A stretch of 64,000 nucleotides of DNA from a bacterium (GTDB lineage: Bacteria; Krumholzibacteriota; Krumholzibacteriia; JACNKJ01): assembly GCA_024231955.1 (NCBI GenBank), contig JAAEPZ010000538.1, positions 1-64,000 on the forward strand, in the 5' to 3' direction. Positions 35,122 through 45,509 of the stretch are shown here, one piece after another. The position numbers and the translations under genes were made by a program. Position 1 is the first letter of the stretch; each line of letters opens with the position of its first letter. The notes under the pieces are model-generated. The model was not told the DNA's origin. It did not search any database and worked only from the letters and a program-made list of their open reading frames with translations.

Positions 35122-38059
35122 AATCGGATTCCTCTGTTTGGCGCCTGGTGTTTTCCGCCTTGATTGCAGCGGGCAGGTCGAAGGATCTCTTCACCCTTCG
35201 CCACCAGGACCTCCATTGTGAAAGTTCGACACCATTGTCTTCATAGATCTGACGCCCGACGTATTGCGCGAGTGTGGCGTACAGATTGTGACCGTAATTT
35301 TCCCCCGTGTCCAGGGAGGTAATCTCCAGGCTTTTCAGGAGTTTGTCAATCGCCTCTTTGTGGCCAACCGATATGGCCGTGACAAAAGCCTGCCGCCTTA
35401 CGGAGAGATCTCCATCATCGAAATACGGTTCAACAAGAGCGAGCACGCCATCACCGGCTGAATCGCGCAGACCGCGACAGATCGAGTAGCGCACAACTGC
35501 AGCTGAGTCCGCACGTGCGCGGGAGAGAGCGGCCAGGTTCTCCTCGCCACCCTGTCGCCCGAGAGCGAGCGCCGCTTCGCGACGACAAAGAGAGTCGGGA
35601 TCATAGAGCAACCGGTTGCGGAGAATCTCCTCGCCGCTTGGGGCCATCGCCTCATAGGAGAAGTCGTAGATCGCCAGGGAATCGGCTGCGATCTCACCGG
35701 GCGGAGCGACGCCGACCGCCCGTATCAACAGGCGACGGGCATAGGGGGAGATTATCCTGTCATCCAGCAGATCCTGGCCGACGATGCGGGACAGGTTCGG
35801 CAGGCTGTCCAGTTCGGCCCAGAGCGCAGCCCAGGCGATTAGGTCGACAGGCGCCAGCGCCAGATTGGACATCAGGGCGTCGGGCAGGAGTCCATCGCCA
35901 CCCGACTCGAATCGGGCGAGATCGATCTGCTCGTAAAGACGGCGACGGGCATCGTAGCCGGGCAGCACCGGCCCGCTCAATGCGTCCAGCCGGATTCCGG
36001 TTCGTGCGGAGATCGACATGGTAGAGGTGGAATCCTGTCGCGCCAGACTGTCCCGGGGAGCCGTCAACAAGGGGCGGTGGGCGATATTCTCCGACCAGCC
36101 GAGCAGGGGATCGAAGGGGAAATCGATCCGCGGTTTTTCGGGCAGCCATTCGAAAAGGGTCGCCGTGGGATTCTGAAGAGCCAGCGTGGTGTCGAGCCCG
36201 GCACCGAACCCGGCGAAATCCCAGCTGAGATTATCGCCGCGAGCAAGCAGGTCATCGTCAGGATAAATATCCCGCCCGCCGAGATCGAGGAACAGAGCCC
36301 GGGGCCATTGCTCCGGATCCCGGGGGCGCTGAACACGTCCCCCGCTCTCCCCCTCGAAGCGATAGGTGTCGTTGCCCGCAAGATCGCAGAAGAGCCCTAC
36401 GGCTTTCGGCTTGCGCGCGGTGCCGATGTTATGTCGACCGCCGAGGTGACGGTCGTCGCCGCCGGTATCGATGAAGATGCCGACACCCCGGTCGCCGCCC
36501 ACACCGGTGCTGCCCCAGATGCCGTCGTAGGTGTCGTTGCCCCCCTCTTTGAGCATCAATCCGGCTGCGAGGTGGACCACCGCTCCCAACCCTTCGCTGC
36601 GGTTGGCGTAGTGGTCGTTGCCGCCGCTGTTGACCAGAATGCCGACGCCGAAGACGTAGCCGCCACCCTGGCAGAAGGCGGGGCAGTAGAGATCGTCATC
36701 ACCGGCGGCGTCATCGAGAAAGGCCACGCCGCCGTAGAAAGCGGGTTTGGTTTTCCAGGGATAGTCGCGCAGTCCAACGGCCCCGCCCTGACCTATACCC
36801 ATCTGGCGGGTCCAGAACTCCGTCTCGTATCGACCGCAGCGATAGCGGTCATCGCCACTGGATTCGACCAGAAAAGCCGTGCCGAGGGTGGTCGATGCGG
36901 CCTGGGCGAAGCCGGCGGCTTCGTAGGTGTCGTCACCGTCGGCGTCCCACAACAGTGCGTTGCCGTAGGCGGCGGCGGACTGCACGAAGAGGTCGGCCCG
37001 ATACTCGTCTCGCCCCTTGAGATCGATCAGCATGCCGCTGCCGAACCAGGCTGCGCCTTGTGAGAAAGTGACCGCCTGGTAGGTGTCGTCGCCGGCGAAA
37101 TCGACAAGAGCGGCGACGCCGAGAAAACCGCCGCCCTGGACCGCGAAGTCACCCTCGTAGCGATCGTGTCCGGCCATGTCCAGCAGAAGGGCGGCGGGGA
37201 GGACGCCCCGCGTGCCGCCGGCGTTATTGCGGTAGATATCATCCCCGCCGACATCGATCAGAAAATCGGCATCGGTGTCGTGCAGGTCATCTGCCGCGCC
37301 GGAGATCAGGAGGCGGGCTCCCTCGCCGGGGGTGCCGCCTGGTGCGGTCCACTCGAAGTTGCCCTTGAAATTGTCGAGGCCCAGGGCTCTGGACTGCAGC
37401 AGGTCGACCGCGAAGCCCAGGCAACGTTGAGCGCGTGCAAGCTCGGCCAGATCCAATCTGGCGGCAAGGGTGAAGATCTGAGTATGCAGGGTCGTGTCGT
37501 GGGTAAAATACTGATACTCGCCTGTCGGTTCCTCGCCGAAGAGGTAAGCTTCGGGATCGACAAGCAGCCGCGCGCGCTCCTCGGCACCGAGTTTGTCCAA
37601 CTCCGTTTCGGCAATCGAACGGGCCAGCAGGAAGAGCTGCCAGGCCCGGGTGACGCTACGGGCATCCAGAGCTCCCAGCGCTTCATCCAGACCGGGGATC
37701 ACGACGCTGTCCACTCCGGCGTCGCGGAGCCACCCCCTGAAATCGGCGGGGTCCACTGGAACGGCTCCCCCATGCAGGGCGGCGGTGAGAACCCGCTCGA
37801 CGCTGATACGCTCGGCGGCATTGCGCAGAGCCTGGGAGACGGAGCGTCCATAGGTGGGCAGATATAGAGGGTCGCCAAGAACGGCATCGAGAACGGGGTT
37901 GCGCCCCAAGGGGTGGTAATAGGCCTCATGATAGCGTGGCAGTGCGAGATCCTCGGTCAGCAATCGGAGCAGAGGGGTGGGGGTTTCAACGGCAAGAACC
38001 TGCAGCGGCAGGACGAGGCACAGAAGCCACCAGATGAGACGGCGACGTGAGAACAGCAT
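35108..38059 (-). CDS. Large exported protein with GDDxY repeats and C-terminal HEAT repeats
   Basis: 983 residues from the ATG at 38059, which follows AAAGG; a longer in-frame extension lacks a ribosome site. The signal peptide is LIWWLLCLVLPLQVLA. Residues about 255-600 hold roughly twelve repeats of 25-35 residues. Each has a G-x-D-x-Y core (GGDDIY, GHDRY, GDDTY, GRDEY, GNDHY, GNDTY) followed by a small-residue stretch such as FAQAAS or FSQGAAWFGSG. The Asp/Gly pattern recalls calcium-binding RTX-like repeats, but no strict RTX nonapeptide is seen. Residues about 830-940 are HEAT-like (RREAALALGRQG, SVRRQAFVTAISVGH). It overlaps the DUF3078 gene. I do not recognise the family. Confidence 0.8.
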   Translation of the reverse strand: MLFSRRRLIWWLLCLVLPLQVLAVETPTPLLRLLTEDLALPRYHEAYYHPLGRNPVLDAVLGDPLYLPTYGRSVSQALRNAAERISVERVLTAALHGGAVPVDPADFRGWLRDAGVDSVVIPGLDEALGALDARSVTRAWQLFLLARSIAETELDKLGAEERARLLVDPEAYLFGEEPTGEYQYFTHDTTLHTQIFTLAARLDLAELARAQRCLGFAVDLLQSRALGLDNFKGNFEWTAPGGTPGEGARLLISGAADDLHDTDADFLIDVGGDDIYRNNAGGTRGVLPAALLLDMAGHDRYEGDFAVQGGGFLGVAALVDFAGDDTYQAVTFSQGAAWFGSGMLIDLKGRDEYRADLFVQSAAAYGNALLWDADGDDTYEAAGFAQAASTTLGTAFLVESSGDDRYRCGRYETEFWTRQMGIGQGGAVGLRDYPWKTKPAFYGGVAFLDDAAGDDDLYCPAFCQGGGYVFGVGILVNSGGNDHYANRSEGLGAVVHLAAGLMLKEGGNDTYDGIWGSTGVGGDRGVGIFIDTGGDDRHLGGRHNIGTARKPKAVGLFCDLAGNDTYRFEGESGGRVQRPRDPEQWPRALFLDLGGRDIYPDDDLLARGDNLSWDFAGFGAGLDTTLALQNPTATLFEWLPEKPRIDFPFDPLLGWSENIAHRPLLTAPRDSLARQDSTSTMSISARTGIRLDALSGPVLPGYDARRRLYEQIDLARFESGGDGLLPDALMSNLALAPVDLIAWAALWAELDSLPNLSRIVGQDLLDDRIISPYARRLLIRAVGVAPPGEIAADSLAIYDFSYEAMAPSGEEILRNRLLYDPDSLCRREAALALGRQGGEENLAALSRARADSAAVVRYSICRGLRDSAGDGVLALVEPYFDDGDLSVRRQAFVTAISVGHKEAIDKLLKSLEITSLDTGENYGHNLYATLAQYVGRQIYEDNGVELSQWRSWWRRVKRSFDLPAAIKAENTRRQTEESDYEDN

Positions 38060-38191
38060 TAATACGCACCTTTCTTGACTACCGTGTTTCCGGGACGAGG
38101 ACGTCACCCTCACCTATAGCAGCATTCGGGTATCAAGAAAAGCGAAGAGCCGTGTAGTTCTTGTTCCGGGACTGAAGTTTTGCCGTACGTG

Positions 38192-38884
38192 TCAGCGGTG
38201 GATTCTGACCTCTCCACTGCCGAGGATGCACTTGTCCACGATTTCCGGGTTGCCGTAAACGTCGATGTCGCCGCTGCCCAGAATGGTGATATCCAGCGTA
38301 GCAGACGCGTTGACGTCGATATCGCCGGATCCCATGATCGTGATCTGGCTGTGTTCTGTGAGGAGTTTGTGGGCGTTGATGTTCCCGCTGCCGAGAATTC
38401 TGACGATCAAGTCCTCAATTCCACCGGAGAGGAGAACATCGCTCGAGCCCTTGACCGTTATCTTGAAGCGGCGCCCGCCCAACTTTTCGATCTCACAGTC
38501 CCCGGAACCGTTCAACTCGATTCTTTCCAGTTCCGGAATCGTGACCACAACCCTGGTGGCGTGGGTTGGGACGCAACGCCCCTTGAATCCAACCTTCAGC
38601 GTATGATGTTTGACGCGTGTTCTCAGACGGGACATGAGGTTGTCATCCGCAACCACCTTGATCGAGCGCTCGTCACCGACCCGCACATAGAGGTTGATAT
38701 CATCGTTCACCTCGATCCAGGTGAAGTCGCGCACCTGCCGGTCCTCGCTGACGATATCACCGGAGCCGTGAATCTTTTCACTGATGTCGAAGAGGTCGGT
38801 CAGCCATGAATCCGCGCAGGCCGGTCCTCCGCCCAGCAGCAAAAACAGTATACCGGATATGAGTATCATTCGCGTTGTACGCAA
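38192..38884 (-). CDS. DUF2807 (head-GIN) exported protein
   Basis: A 230-residue exported protein with a signal peptide (ILISGILFLLLGGGPACA; the Cys before the final Ala makes a weak lipobox alternative). The mature part is the DUF2807 putative auto-transporter adhesin domain, a right-handed beta-helix-like repeat. GSGD-type turns recur about every 20-30 residues (GSGDI, GSGDCE, GSSDV, GSGNI, GSGDID twice, GSGEV). It is probably envelope-associated. It is monocistronic or follows the chemoreceptor gene. Confidence 0.85.
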   Translation of the reverse strand: MRTTRMILISGILFLLLGGGPACADSWLTDLFDISEKIHGSGDIVSEDRQVRDFTWIEVNDDINLYVRVGDERSIKVVADDNLMSRLRTRVKHHTLKVGFKGRCVPTHATRVVVTIPELERIELNGSGDCEIEKLGGRRFKITVKGSSDVLLSGGIEDLIVRILGSGNINAHKLLTEHSQITIMGSGDIDVNASATLDITILGSGDIDVYGNPEIVDKCILGSGEVRIHR

Positions 38885-39077
38885 AGCGGCCTCCTTCGGC
38901 TATTGCTCATGTTTGGTTGGAGCTGGTGCCATCCGGCTATAATCAGGTTGCGTTTCATTGTGTAGTCTCGACACACGACAATATTCAAAGAGTGGCGACG
39001 CCAGTCTGGTGCAAGGAGAAAACGGACGATCCAACCGGATCGTCCGTCATGTCGTGCGCGTTGCTTCAAGTCGTCGA

Positions 39078-41291
39078 TTACAGCTTGAACTGGGACACCA
39101 CTCGGCTGAGGGAATCCGCGGTCTTCAGCAGATTGTCTGCGCTCTCGCTCGTGCTGCAGGCATTCTCCTGATTGTTGGCCGTCACATTGTTGATGTTCTG
39201 AATGCTTTTGGAGACTTCGGTACTTCCTACGGAGATCTGCTGGACACCATCGGCAATCTCGGCGGCGTTGGAGGAGACACCCTGCACGGTTCGGGCGATC
39301 TCGGTTGAAGTTGCCGATTGCTCCTCGACGGCGCTGGCGATGGTCTGCGAGATCGTATCCAACTCGCCGATCGTGGTGACGATGTGATCAATCGCCGTCA
39401 CCGAGTTGGTTGTACTGTTTTGCATGTCGGTGATCTGGCGTGAGATCTCCTCCGTCGCGCTGCTGGTTTGACGGGCCAGCTCCTTCACCTCGTTCGCAAC
39501 CACGGCAAATCCCTTGCCGGCCTCACCGGCGCTGGCGGCTTCGATTGTAGCGTTGAGTGCGAGGAGATTGGTCTGGTCGGCAATATCGTTGATAGTGTCC
39601 AGAACCTGTCCGATCTTCTGAGCCGAGTCATTCAGATGTCGCATCGCCTCACTGCTTACCGTCGCCTGTTTGCTGGCCGAACTGGCGATGGATGATGCCT
39701 GGGTGGTGCTCTTGGATACCTCGGAGATAGAGGCGCTCATCTCCTCCATGGCGGCCGCAACCGTGCTGACCGATGAGGACATCGATTCGGAGGAGACGGC
39801 CATGCCCTGCATGCTGGTGGCCATCATCTCACTTCCGGATGCGAGCGTGGCCACCTGTTCACTCATGCTCTCCGCGTTCTCGGCCAGCTCGGTTGAGGTC
39901 GAGTTGAGCGCTTCGGAGGAGCTGGCCAGGGTGCCGGTGTCTGTGGCGACATTATCGATCAAGCTGTGCAGCTTATCGATGAAGTTGTTGAAATATCGGG
40001 CCAGATGCCCCACCTCGTCATTACTGGTGATCTGGAGCCGTTGAGTCAGGTCGCCATCCCCCTCGGCTATGTCCTGCAACATGTCTGCGGTATTGGCGAT
40101 AGGCCTGGAGATCTTTGAAGCAATGAAAAACGCGAATGCTCCAAGTGCGCATACGAGGATAATCGCGCCGCCCAGGAAGATGAAGATCAGACGGCCAAGC
40201 GCGCCGGCCACCTGTGCGTGTGCGGCCTGGAAGTCGCTCTCATAGGCACCGGCTCCGATGACCCAGTCCCAGGGCTCGAAGTAGGTAAGGCCTACGACTT
40301 TTTGCCTGGGTTGGTCTTCACCCTCATTCTGCCATGCGTAATGATCGTAATCAACTTCGCCGCGTTGGAGTTGAACGGCCTTGTTTACCGAGGACTGGAC
40401 AAGGTACTTGCCGTCAGCATCCGTAGCTCCCCAGATGTTCTCCCCGTCCCGTGTTCCGCCCCTGGAGATTACGTAATCACCCCTCCGGTCACCCGAACCG
40501 ACGAGGACATAAACATACCCTGTATTCCCGACAACGATCTCCATGATCCCTTTACGGAGACTTGAGATGTTCTCCTGATTGACACCCACGTAGAGCATGC
40601 CGGTCACGCGACCGCTGGCGTCGCGAATGGGCTCGTATGCCGCTTGGTACCAGGCGTTGACGACGTAGGCCCGACCATTGTAAGTCTGTCCGCGCAAAAC
40701 ATCGGCCAGAACAGGATTGCTGTTCCCATCCGGATTCATCGCGGGAATGTAGGTGCCGATAGCTCGCGTGTTGTCGAGTTTCTTGACATTGGTGCTGACT
40801 CGCAGCATGTCGCCGGCTTCGTTCATCCTCTGGAAGATCGTACAGGTTCCACCGACCAGGTCTTGCACTTCATCCACTATGAATGACTCGAGACCTGCGT
40901 TGCTGTTCTGCCCAAGCCAGGTCTCACCGACCATCATCTTGGGCAGTGTGATTGAGCTTGGTTGCTTCGTGTACTGATTGACGACATTCCACGAAACCGA
41001 CTCATCGGAGAGGGATACGCCACCGGTATCCTGGACCACCTTGCGCGCCACATTCAGGTCGTAGGTGACTTTCTGATCCACGGCCTCCTGCTGCGCCTCG
41101 CACATGAGGTATACGTCTTTGGCGATCTTGGAAACCTCGCTGAGAGCGAGCTTGTCCAACTCCTCCGTGACATCGCGCTCGATAGCGCCACGCTGATAGA
41201 CGAGTAAACCGGTCAGAAGCACCGCCGTAATGGTCACTGCGGAGATGCTGAGGAACAGGACCTTGTTGCGAATGGACGCGAGTAACGACAT
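39078..41291 (-). CDS. Methyl-accepting chemotaxis protein with Cache-type sensor
   Basis: 737 residues from the ATG at 41291, which follows TAGG and begins [15 protein letters not shown]; the upstream in-frame extension is hydrophilic and unsupported. TM1 at about 10-32, a periplasmic Cache domain of about 290 residues, TM2 near 345-365 ([20 protein letters not shown]), then HAMP. The signalling hairpin tip carries the invariant chemoreceptor motif ([20 protein letters not shown]). There is no CheR/CheB pentapeptide at the end. No other chemotaxis genes are nearby, so it serves as an orphan receptor for a system encoded elsewhere. The ligand is unknown. Confidence 0.93.
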   Translation of the reverse strand: MSLLASIRNKVLFLSISAVTITAVLLTGLLVYQRGAIERDVTEELDKLALSEVSKIAKDVYLMCEAQQEAVDQKVTYDLNVARKVVQDTGGVSLSDESVSWNVVNQYTKQPSSITLPKMMVGETWLGQNSNAGLESFIVDEVQDLVGGTCTIFQRMNEAGDMLRVSTNVKKLDNTRAIGTYIPAMNPDGNSNPVLADVLRGQTYNGRAYVVNAWYQAAYEPIRDASGRVTGMLYVGVNQENISSLRKGIMEIVVGNTGYVYVLVGSGDRRGDYVISRGGTRDGENIWGATDADGKYLVQSSVNKAVQLQRGEVDYDHYAWQNEGEDQPRQKVVGLTYFEPWDWVIGAGAYESDFQAAHAQVAGALGRLIFIFLGGAIILVCALGAFAFFIASKISRPIANTADMLQDIAEGDGDLTQRLQITSNDEVGHLARYFNNFIDKLHSLIDNVATDTGTLASSSEALNSTSTELAENAESMSEQVATLASGSEMMATSMQGMAVSSESMSSSVSTVAAAMEEMSASISEVSKSTTQASSIASSASKQATVSSEAMRHLNDSAQKIGQVLDTINDIADQTNLLALNATIEAASAGEAGKGFAVVANEVKELARQTSSATEEISRQITDMQNSTTNSVTAIDHIVTTIGELDTISQTIASAVEEQSATSTEIARTVQGVSSNAAEIADGVQQISVGSTEVSKSIQNINNVTANNQENACSTSESADNLLKTADSLSRVVSQFKL

Positions 41292-41645
41292 AAACCTACC
41301 ATACTTTCCATGAGATCCGATTCGAGTACTAATCGATTCGGTGGCTGCCTTCCGGGGCAAGTGATTACCAATTATTCAGCTGTAAGGTATTTCGGGACAT
41401 TCAGCGTGGAGATTGAGTCATTCTTTAGGCGCCCGACAATTAAGGTGGGGGCGGGCTGCATGATGTTGCGTCAGGATAATAAAGCGGTAACGGTTCTATA
41501 ACTCTCTACTGCTGCTGATCACCGGTTTCAGGTATGCTGAAACACAAAACTCGGCGCAACGGGATCATCCTCTGCCGCCGATCGATCCGACTCCGGTCAT
41601 GATCGATTAATCGGTCACACCGCTTAAGAATTCGACAGATCGGCG
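41292..41645. other. Intergenic region (354 bp) between chemoreceptor and ssnA-like genes
   Basis: Both flanking genes run on the minus strand, so this is the end of the ssnA transcript plus the chemoreceptor promoter region. GTTTCAG (41525-41531) and CTGAAAC (41537-41543) form a short hairpin without a T tail in the proper direction. No gene is visible. Confidence 0.4.
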
Positions 41646-42920
41646 TTACAGCTCGTAGATCCTGTCCCAAATCCGCGCCGCTTCGAGGTCGGCCTCCGTC
41701 ATCAGGGCTTCACTGTCCATACCGCACACCACACCCTTTTTACAGACGACCTTACCCATGCTGATCACCTGGTCGATCTCGCCGGTGGGGAATACGGGAT
41801 CCGTGCCGTCGAGAACGACGAAATCGGCATCCTCCCCCTCCTCCAGCCAGCCGATCGGTCTTTTGAAGATGGAGCTGGCTATCGCGGCGTTGCCGTTGTA
41901 GAGAAGCTCGCCAACCATCCGCGGCGTGAGGGTGCCTTTGGCTATGCCGGTTTTACGCGCGAATCCCGCCTCGGCGAACAGGCTGCTCATGAAGCCATCC
42001 GTACCCAGACCAACCTTCACACCCGCAGCCAGCATCGCGCCGACATTGGCCGAACCGACACCGTTGTGCAGATTGGACTGCGGACAGTGGACGACATAGG
42101 CGCCCAGGTCGCGAATCAATTCGACATCCATGGCCTGGAGGTGAACCCCATGGGCGAGTATGGTGCCGGGCCGCAGGAGCCCCAATGACATCAGGCGCTC
42201 CACGACACTGTCGAAACCGGACTCCCGGGCGTCGCGATTGTCAATCTCGGCCTCGGCGCAATGCAGATGAAACGGCGTTTCGAAGGGTAGAATCTCCAGG
42301 ACCTGGTCGATGGTCTCCTCCGACAGGGTAAAGGAGGCGTGCAGGCCGTAGATCGCGCGCAGGTTGTCATGGTTCTCATAGTTCCTCATGGAGCGGAGAT
42401 TCTCATCCATGGCATCCTCGAGGGCATCCTCACCGTTGCGATCGCTGACTTCGCAGGAGAGAGCCGTCTTGATCCCTGCGTGTTCCGCCTCCTCGGCGAT
42501 GATCGCCAGAGCTCCCTCCTGGATCCCCGGGCTGGAGTGATGATCGATGACCGTCGTGCAGCCGGTGCGGATCGCCTCGAAAAGACCCAGCCTGACGCAC
42601 GCGCGCAGAGAGCGTTCATCAAGCGCCCGATCGAGTCGCCACCATACTTTCCTCAGTATCTCCTGAAAATCGGCCGGCCGCTTTTCAGGCCACGGCATGC
42701 GAGGCGCCAATGCACTGTACAGATGGGTGTGGGCATTGATCAGACCGGGGACCACCATCCGCCCACCCAGATCAATCGACTTGTCCGCCTTGGGCAATGC
42801 GCCGTTGCCCAGCTTACTGAACTTACGCCCCTCGACCAGTATCCAGGAGTTGGCCTCCGCAGATCCCGTGGCCGGACGGAAAAGGTTGCAGTTGTGGTAT
42901 AGCGTCCTGACCATGCTCAT
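41646..42920 (-). CDS. ssnA: SsnA-type amidohydrolase (putative aminohydrolase)
   Basis: A 424-residue metal-dependent amidohydrolase. Metal ligands are visible in INAHTHLYSAL, a central His in YGLHASFTL, HLHCAE and the Asp of LGTDGF. Overall it matches SsnA, an enzyme of the deaminase/chlorohydrolase branch (ATZ/TRZ group) found with selenium-dependent molybdenum hydroxylases. Its ATG overlaps the stop of the molybdopterin-subunit gene (ATGA), so the two are co-transcribed. A deaminating step on a purine-derived ring is plausible; the substrate is not proven. Confidence 0.85.
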   Translation of the reverse strand: MSMVRTLYHNCNLFRPATGSAEANSWILVEGRKFSKLGNGALPKADKSIDLGGRMVVPGLINAHTHLYSALAPRMPWPEKRPADFQEILRKVWWRLDRALDERSLRACVRLGLFEAIRTGCTTVIDHHSSPGIQEGALAIIAEEAEHAGIKTALSCEVSDRNGEDALEDAMDENLRSMRNYENHDNLRAIYGLHASFTLSEETIDQVLEILPFETPFHLHCAEAEIDNRDARESGFDSVVERLMSLGLLRPGTILAHGVHLQAMDVELIRDLGAYVVHCPQSNLHNGVGSANVGAMLAAGVKVGLGTDGFMSSLFAEAGFARKTGIAKGTLTPRMVGELLYNGNAAIASSIFKRPIGWLEEGEDADFVVLDGTDPVFPTGEIDQVISMGKVVCKKGVVCGMDSEALMTEADLEAARIWDRIYEL

Positions 42921-45235
42921 CTCTCCAGATGCAGAAGTGTGTGTTCGCTGTTGATCGGAATCCCGTTGACTGCGTCAGCGATGGCCAGACTCACGCCGTT
43001 GGCGATTGCTGCCGCAATGGGGATAATCACAGGTTCACCGAGACTTTTTGCCCCATACGGTCCCAGGGAATGGGGCGACTCCACAATAATCGTCTCGATC
43101 TCCGGTGCGTCAATACTCCGTGGCAACTCGTAGGTGGATAGATTGTCGCTGAGGACCCTGCCCCCGCTCCGGACCAGACGCTCACCGAGCGCCCAACCGG
43201 CACCCTGTACGACGCCCCCCTCGACCTGCCCCTCGACCCCGGCCGGGTTCACTGCCCGTCCCACATCGTGAGCGGCCCAGACCTTGAGTACGTGGGATTG
43301 CCCGGTGAGCCCGTCCACGGCCACACGCGCCGCCTGGGTCGCAAAGGAGTAGGCGAAGTAGGCATCGCCGACTCCGGTTTGCGGATCGAAGTTCAGCTCG
43401 GGTACATGCCACCAACCCTCGGCCGCCAGGTTGATGTTGCGCCGCCAGGCCATCTCGGCCAGTTCGGCAAAGGGGAGCGCGGATCCGTCCCTGTCCGGGC
43501 GACGGACTTCACCTCCACTGAATATGAGGACATCCTCCGGCGCAGCCATCATCTCGGCCGCCAGGGGGCGTAAACGGTCGAGCAGCTGCTTCGCCCCGTT
43601 CAAGATGGCCTTGCCGCTCATCACTACGTTGCGGCTGGCCACGGTGGGTCCACTGTCGGGGACCAGGGCCGTGTCGATAGGGGGCAGTTTGACGGTGGCG
43701 GGATCGACTCCGAGCGCCTCCGCCACCATCTGGGTGATCACCGTCTGGGAGCCCTGACCCATCTCGGTGAGTCCGGTCGAACAGGTGACCGAGCCATCGG
43801 CATGTATCTGCAGACTGGCGCCGGCACCGTCCATGTGCCAGCCGGCCTGGCCCAGACAGTTGCCGTAGATCATCGAGGAGAAACCTGTGGCGACCATCCA
43901 GCGCGCGGGATCATCGCCGAGTTCGGGTTTGAGGGCGATATCGGCCGGTGTGGGCCGGCGATCATCGGTTGTGGATTCGGCTGCAGCGGCGCAGCGCTCC
44001 AGGGTTTCGAGTGCCCCGACGCTTTCGGTCAGTACCTGCCCCGTGGCGATGCGGCCGCCCTCTCTGACCATGTTGATCCGCCTGAGTTCGACCGGGTCCA
44101 TTTTCAGTTTCGACGCCATCAGATCGATCAGTCGCTCATGGACGAATGTCGCCTGGGGGCTGCCGAAGCCACGGAAGGCGCCGCTGGGCACGTTGTTGGT
44201 ATACCAGCCGCGCGCCTCGACGCGGGAGGTGGGGATGTCGTAGGGGCCGACACCCTGGATGGCCGCCCTGAAAATCACAGGTGGCGAGAGTGTGGCATAG
44301 GCGCCGGAATCGGCGTCGTGCGTTATCGCCATCGCCGTCAGGCGACCGTCGCCGGTTGCTCCAAGCCGCCCTCCGGTGCGGAAGGGGTGCCGCTTGCTCG
44401 TGGAGGTGATATCCTCGCGCCGCTCAAGCAGTAGACGCACCGGACGGTCGGTGGCCAGAGCCAGCAACGCGGTGCGGGCGCAGAGCTCATTGGGGATATC
44501 CTCCTTGCCGCCGAAGGCGCCGCCGGTGGGGGTCTGTATTACACGCACCTTGCCGTAGGTCGTGCCGATCACCCGAGCCACCGCTTTCTGAACGTAGAAG
44601 GGGCATTGCATGGAGCCATAGACCGTAACGCCGCCGTCCCCTTCGGGGACTACCACACAGCCCTGGGGCTCGAGGTAATAGTGCTCCTGGGCACCCGTTC
44701 CGAATTCGGCCTCAACAACGATATCCGCCTCGGCGAAACCCTGTTCGATGTCGCCGCGAACGGCGATGTGACTGGAGGCGACAGGTCCGGAGGCGTGGAT
44801 GGCGTCGGGTGCGGCGTTGCGGCTGTCCTCGATGGAGAGGAGCGCCGGCAGGGGTTCGAAGCGGGCACTTTCCTCAATCACGGCCACAGCGGCGGTCGCG
44901 GCGGCCTCTGTGTCGGCAGCGACTATGGCCAGAGGCTCGCCGAGGTAGCGCACTCTGTCGGCGGCGAAGAGGGGCTGATCGTCGATTATGACGCCGATCC
45001 GGTTCTCGCCCGGGACATCGACGGCCGAGACGACGGCCCGGATGCCGGGGAGATGGCGGGCCCGCTCGCAATCAAGGGCGACCAGCCGGGCGTGTATCTG
45101 GGTGCTGCGAGCTTGCCGCGCGTGCAAAAGACCGTCGAATCGGAGGTCGGCCAGGAAACGGCAGCGTCCCGTCAACTTGGTATCCGCATCCACCCGCTCG
45201 AGGCGGTTACCGACCAGCACATCCTTACCCATCAT
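42917..45235 (-). CDS. xdhD: Xanthine dehydrogenase-family molybdopterin-binding subunit, stand-alone
   Basis: 772 residues from the ATG at 45235 behind GGGGGAG; the upstream frame extension has no family similarity. It starts directly with the MoCo-subunit a/b hammerhead (VGNRLERVDADTKLTG). Cofactor-site motifs are TPTGGAFGGKED, SGAFRGFGSPQATF, EMGQGSQTV, GVVQGAGWALGE and the catalytic Glu in KSLGEPVII. No 2Fe-2S or FAD domain is fused and none is encoded nearby, unlike complete hydroxylases. Operon partner ssnA and the divergent yqeC/yqeB/xdhC genes mark it as the selenium-dependent type. The symbol follows the E. coli analogue and is tentative. Confidence 0.87.
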   Translation of the reverse strand: MMGKDVLVGNRLERVDADTKLTGRCRFLADLRFDGLLHARQARSTQIHARLVALDCERARHLPGIRAVVSAVDVPGENRIGVIIDDQPLFAADRVRYLGEPLAIVAADTEAAATAAVAVIEESARFEPLPALLSIEDSRNAAPDAIHASGPVASSHIAVRGDIEQGFAEADIVVEAEFGTGAQEHYYLEPQGCVVVPEGDGGVTVYGSMQCPFYVQKAVARVIGTTYGKVRVIQTPTGGAFGGKEDIPNELCARTALLALATDRPVRLLLERREDITSTSKRHPFRTGGRLGATGDGRLTAMAITHDADSGAYATLSPPVIFRAAIQGVGPYDIPTSRVEARGWYTNNVPSGAFRGFGSPQATFVHERLIDLMASKLKMDPVELRRINMVREGGRIATGQVLTESVGALETLERCAAAAESTTDDRRPTPADIALKPELGDDPARWMVATGFSSMIYGNCLGQAGWHMDGAGASLQIHADGSVTCSTGLTEMGQGSQTVITQMVAEALGVDPATVKLPPIDTALVPDSGPTVASRNVVMSGKAILNGAKQLLDRLRPLAAEMMAAPEDVLIFSGGEVRRPDRDGSALPFAELAEMAWRRNINLAAEGWWHVPELNFDPQTGVGDAYFAYSFATQAARVAVDGLTGQSHVLKVWAAHDVGRAVNPAGVEGQVEGGVVQGAGWALGERLVRSGGRVLSDNLSTYELPRSIDAPEIETIIVESPHSLGPYGAKSLGEPVIIPIAAAIANGVSLAIADAVNGIPINSEHTLLHLER

Positions 45236-45509
45236 TGCGATACGTCTCCCCCGGTGGGCTATTCGACAAGCAAGCTGCCGAACGGTATCATTCAGCAGCC
45301 TGCACCAGACTCTACACAGACTGGACGGATATGTCCAATTTCCTTGATGATATTGGTGCCGATCCGACTGTTTTGTCCTCGGATTCACCATCCGAGTCCC
45401 ACCTTGAATCGGCCTGACTGTGATTTCTGTGGACAATGTTCGACCGGAGTAACAATGTGACCGTCATGACGTAAGCTCCTTCGATACCTGCATAACAAGG
45501 AGACCCGAG

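Noticed and set aside
42917..45235. In-frame TGA selenocysteine recoding in the molybdenum hydroxylase
   Set aside because: The frame is continuous. Selenium in this enzyme class is a labile cofactor ligand, not selenocysteine.
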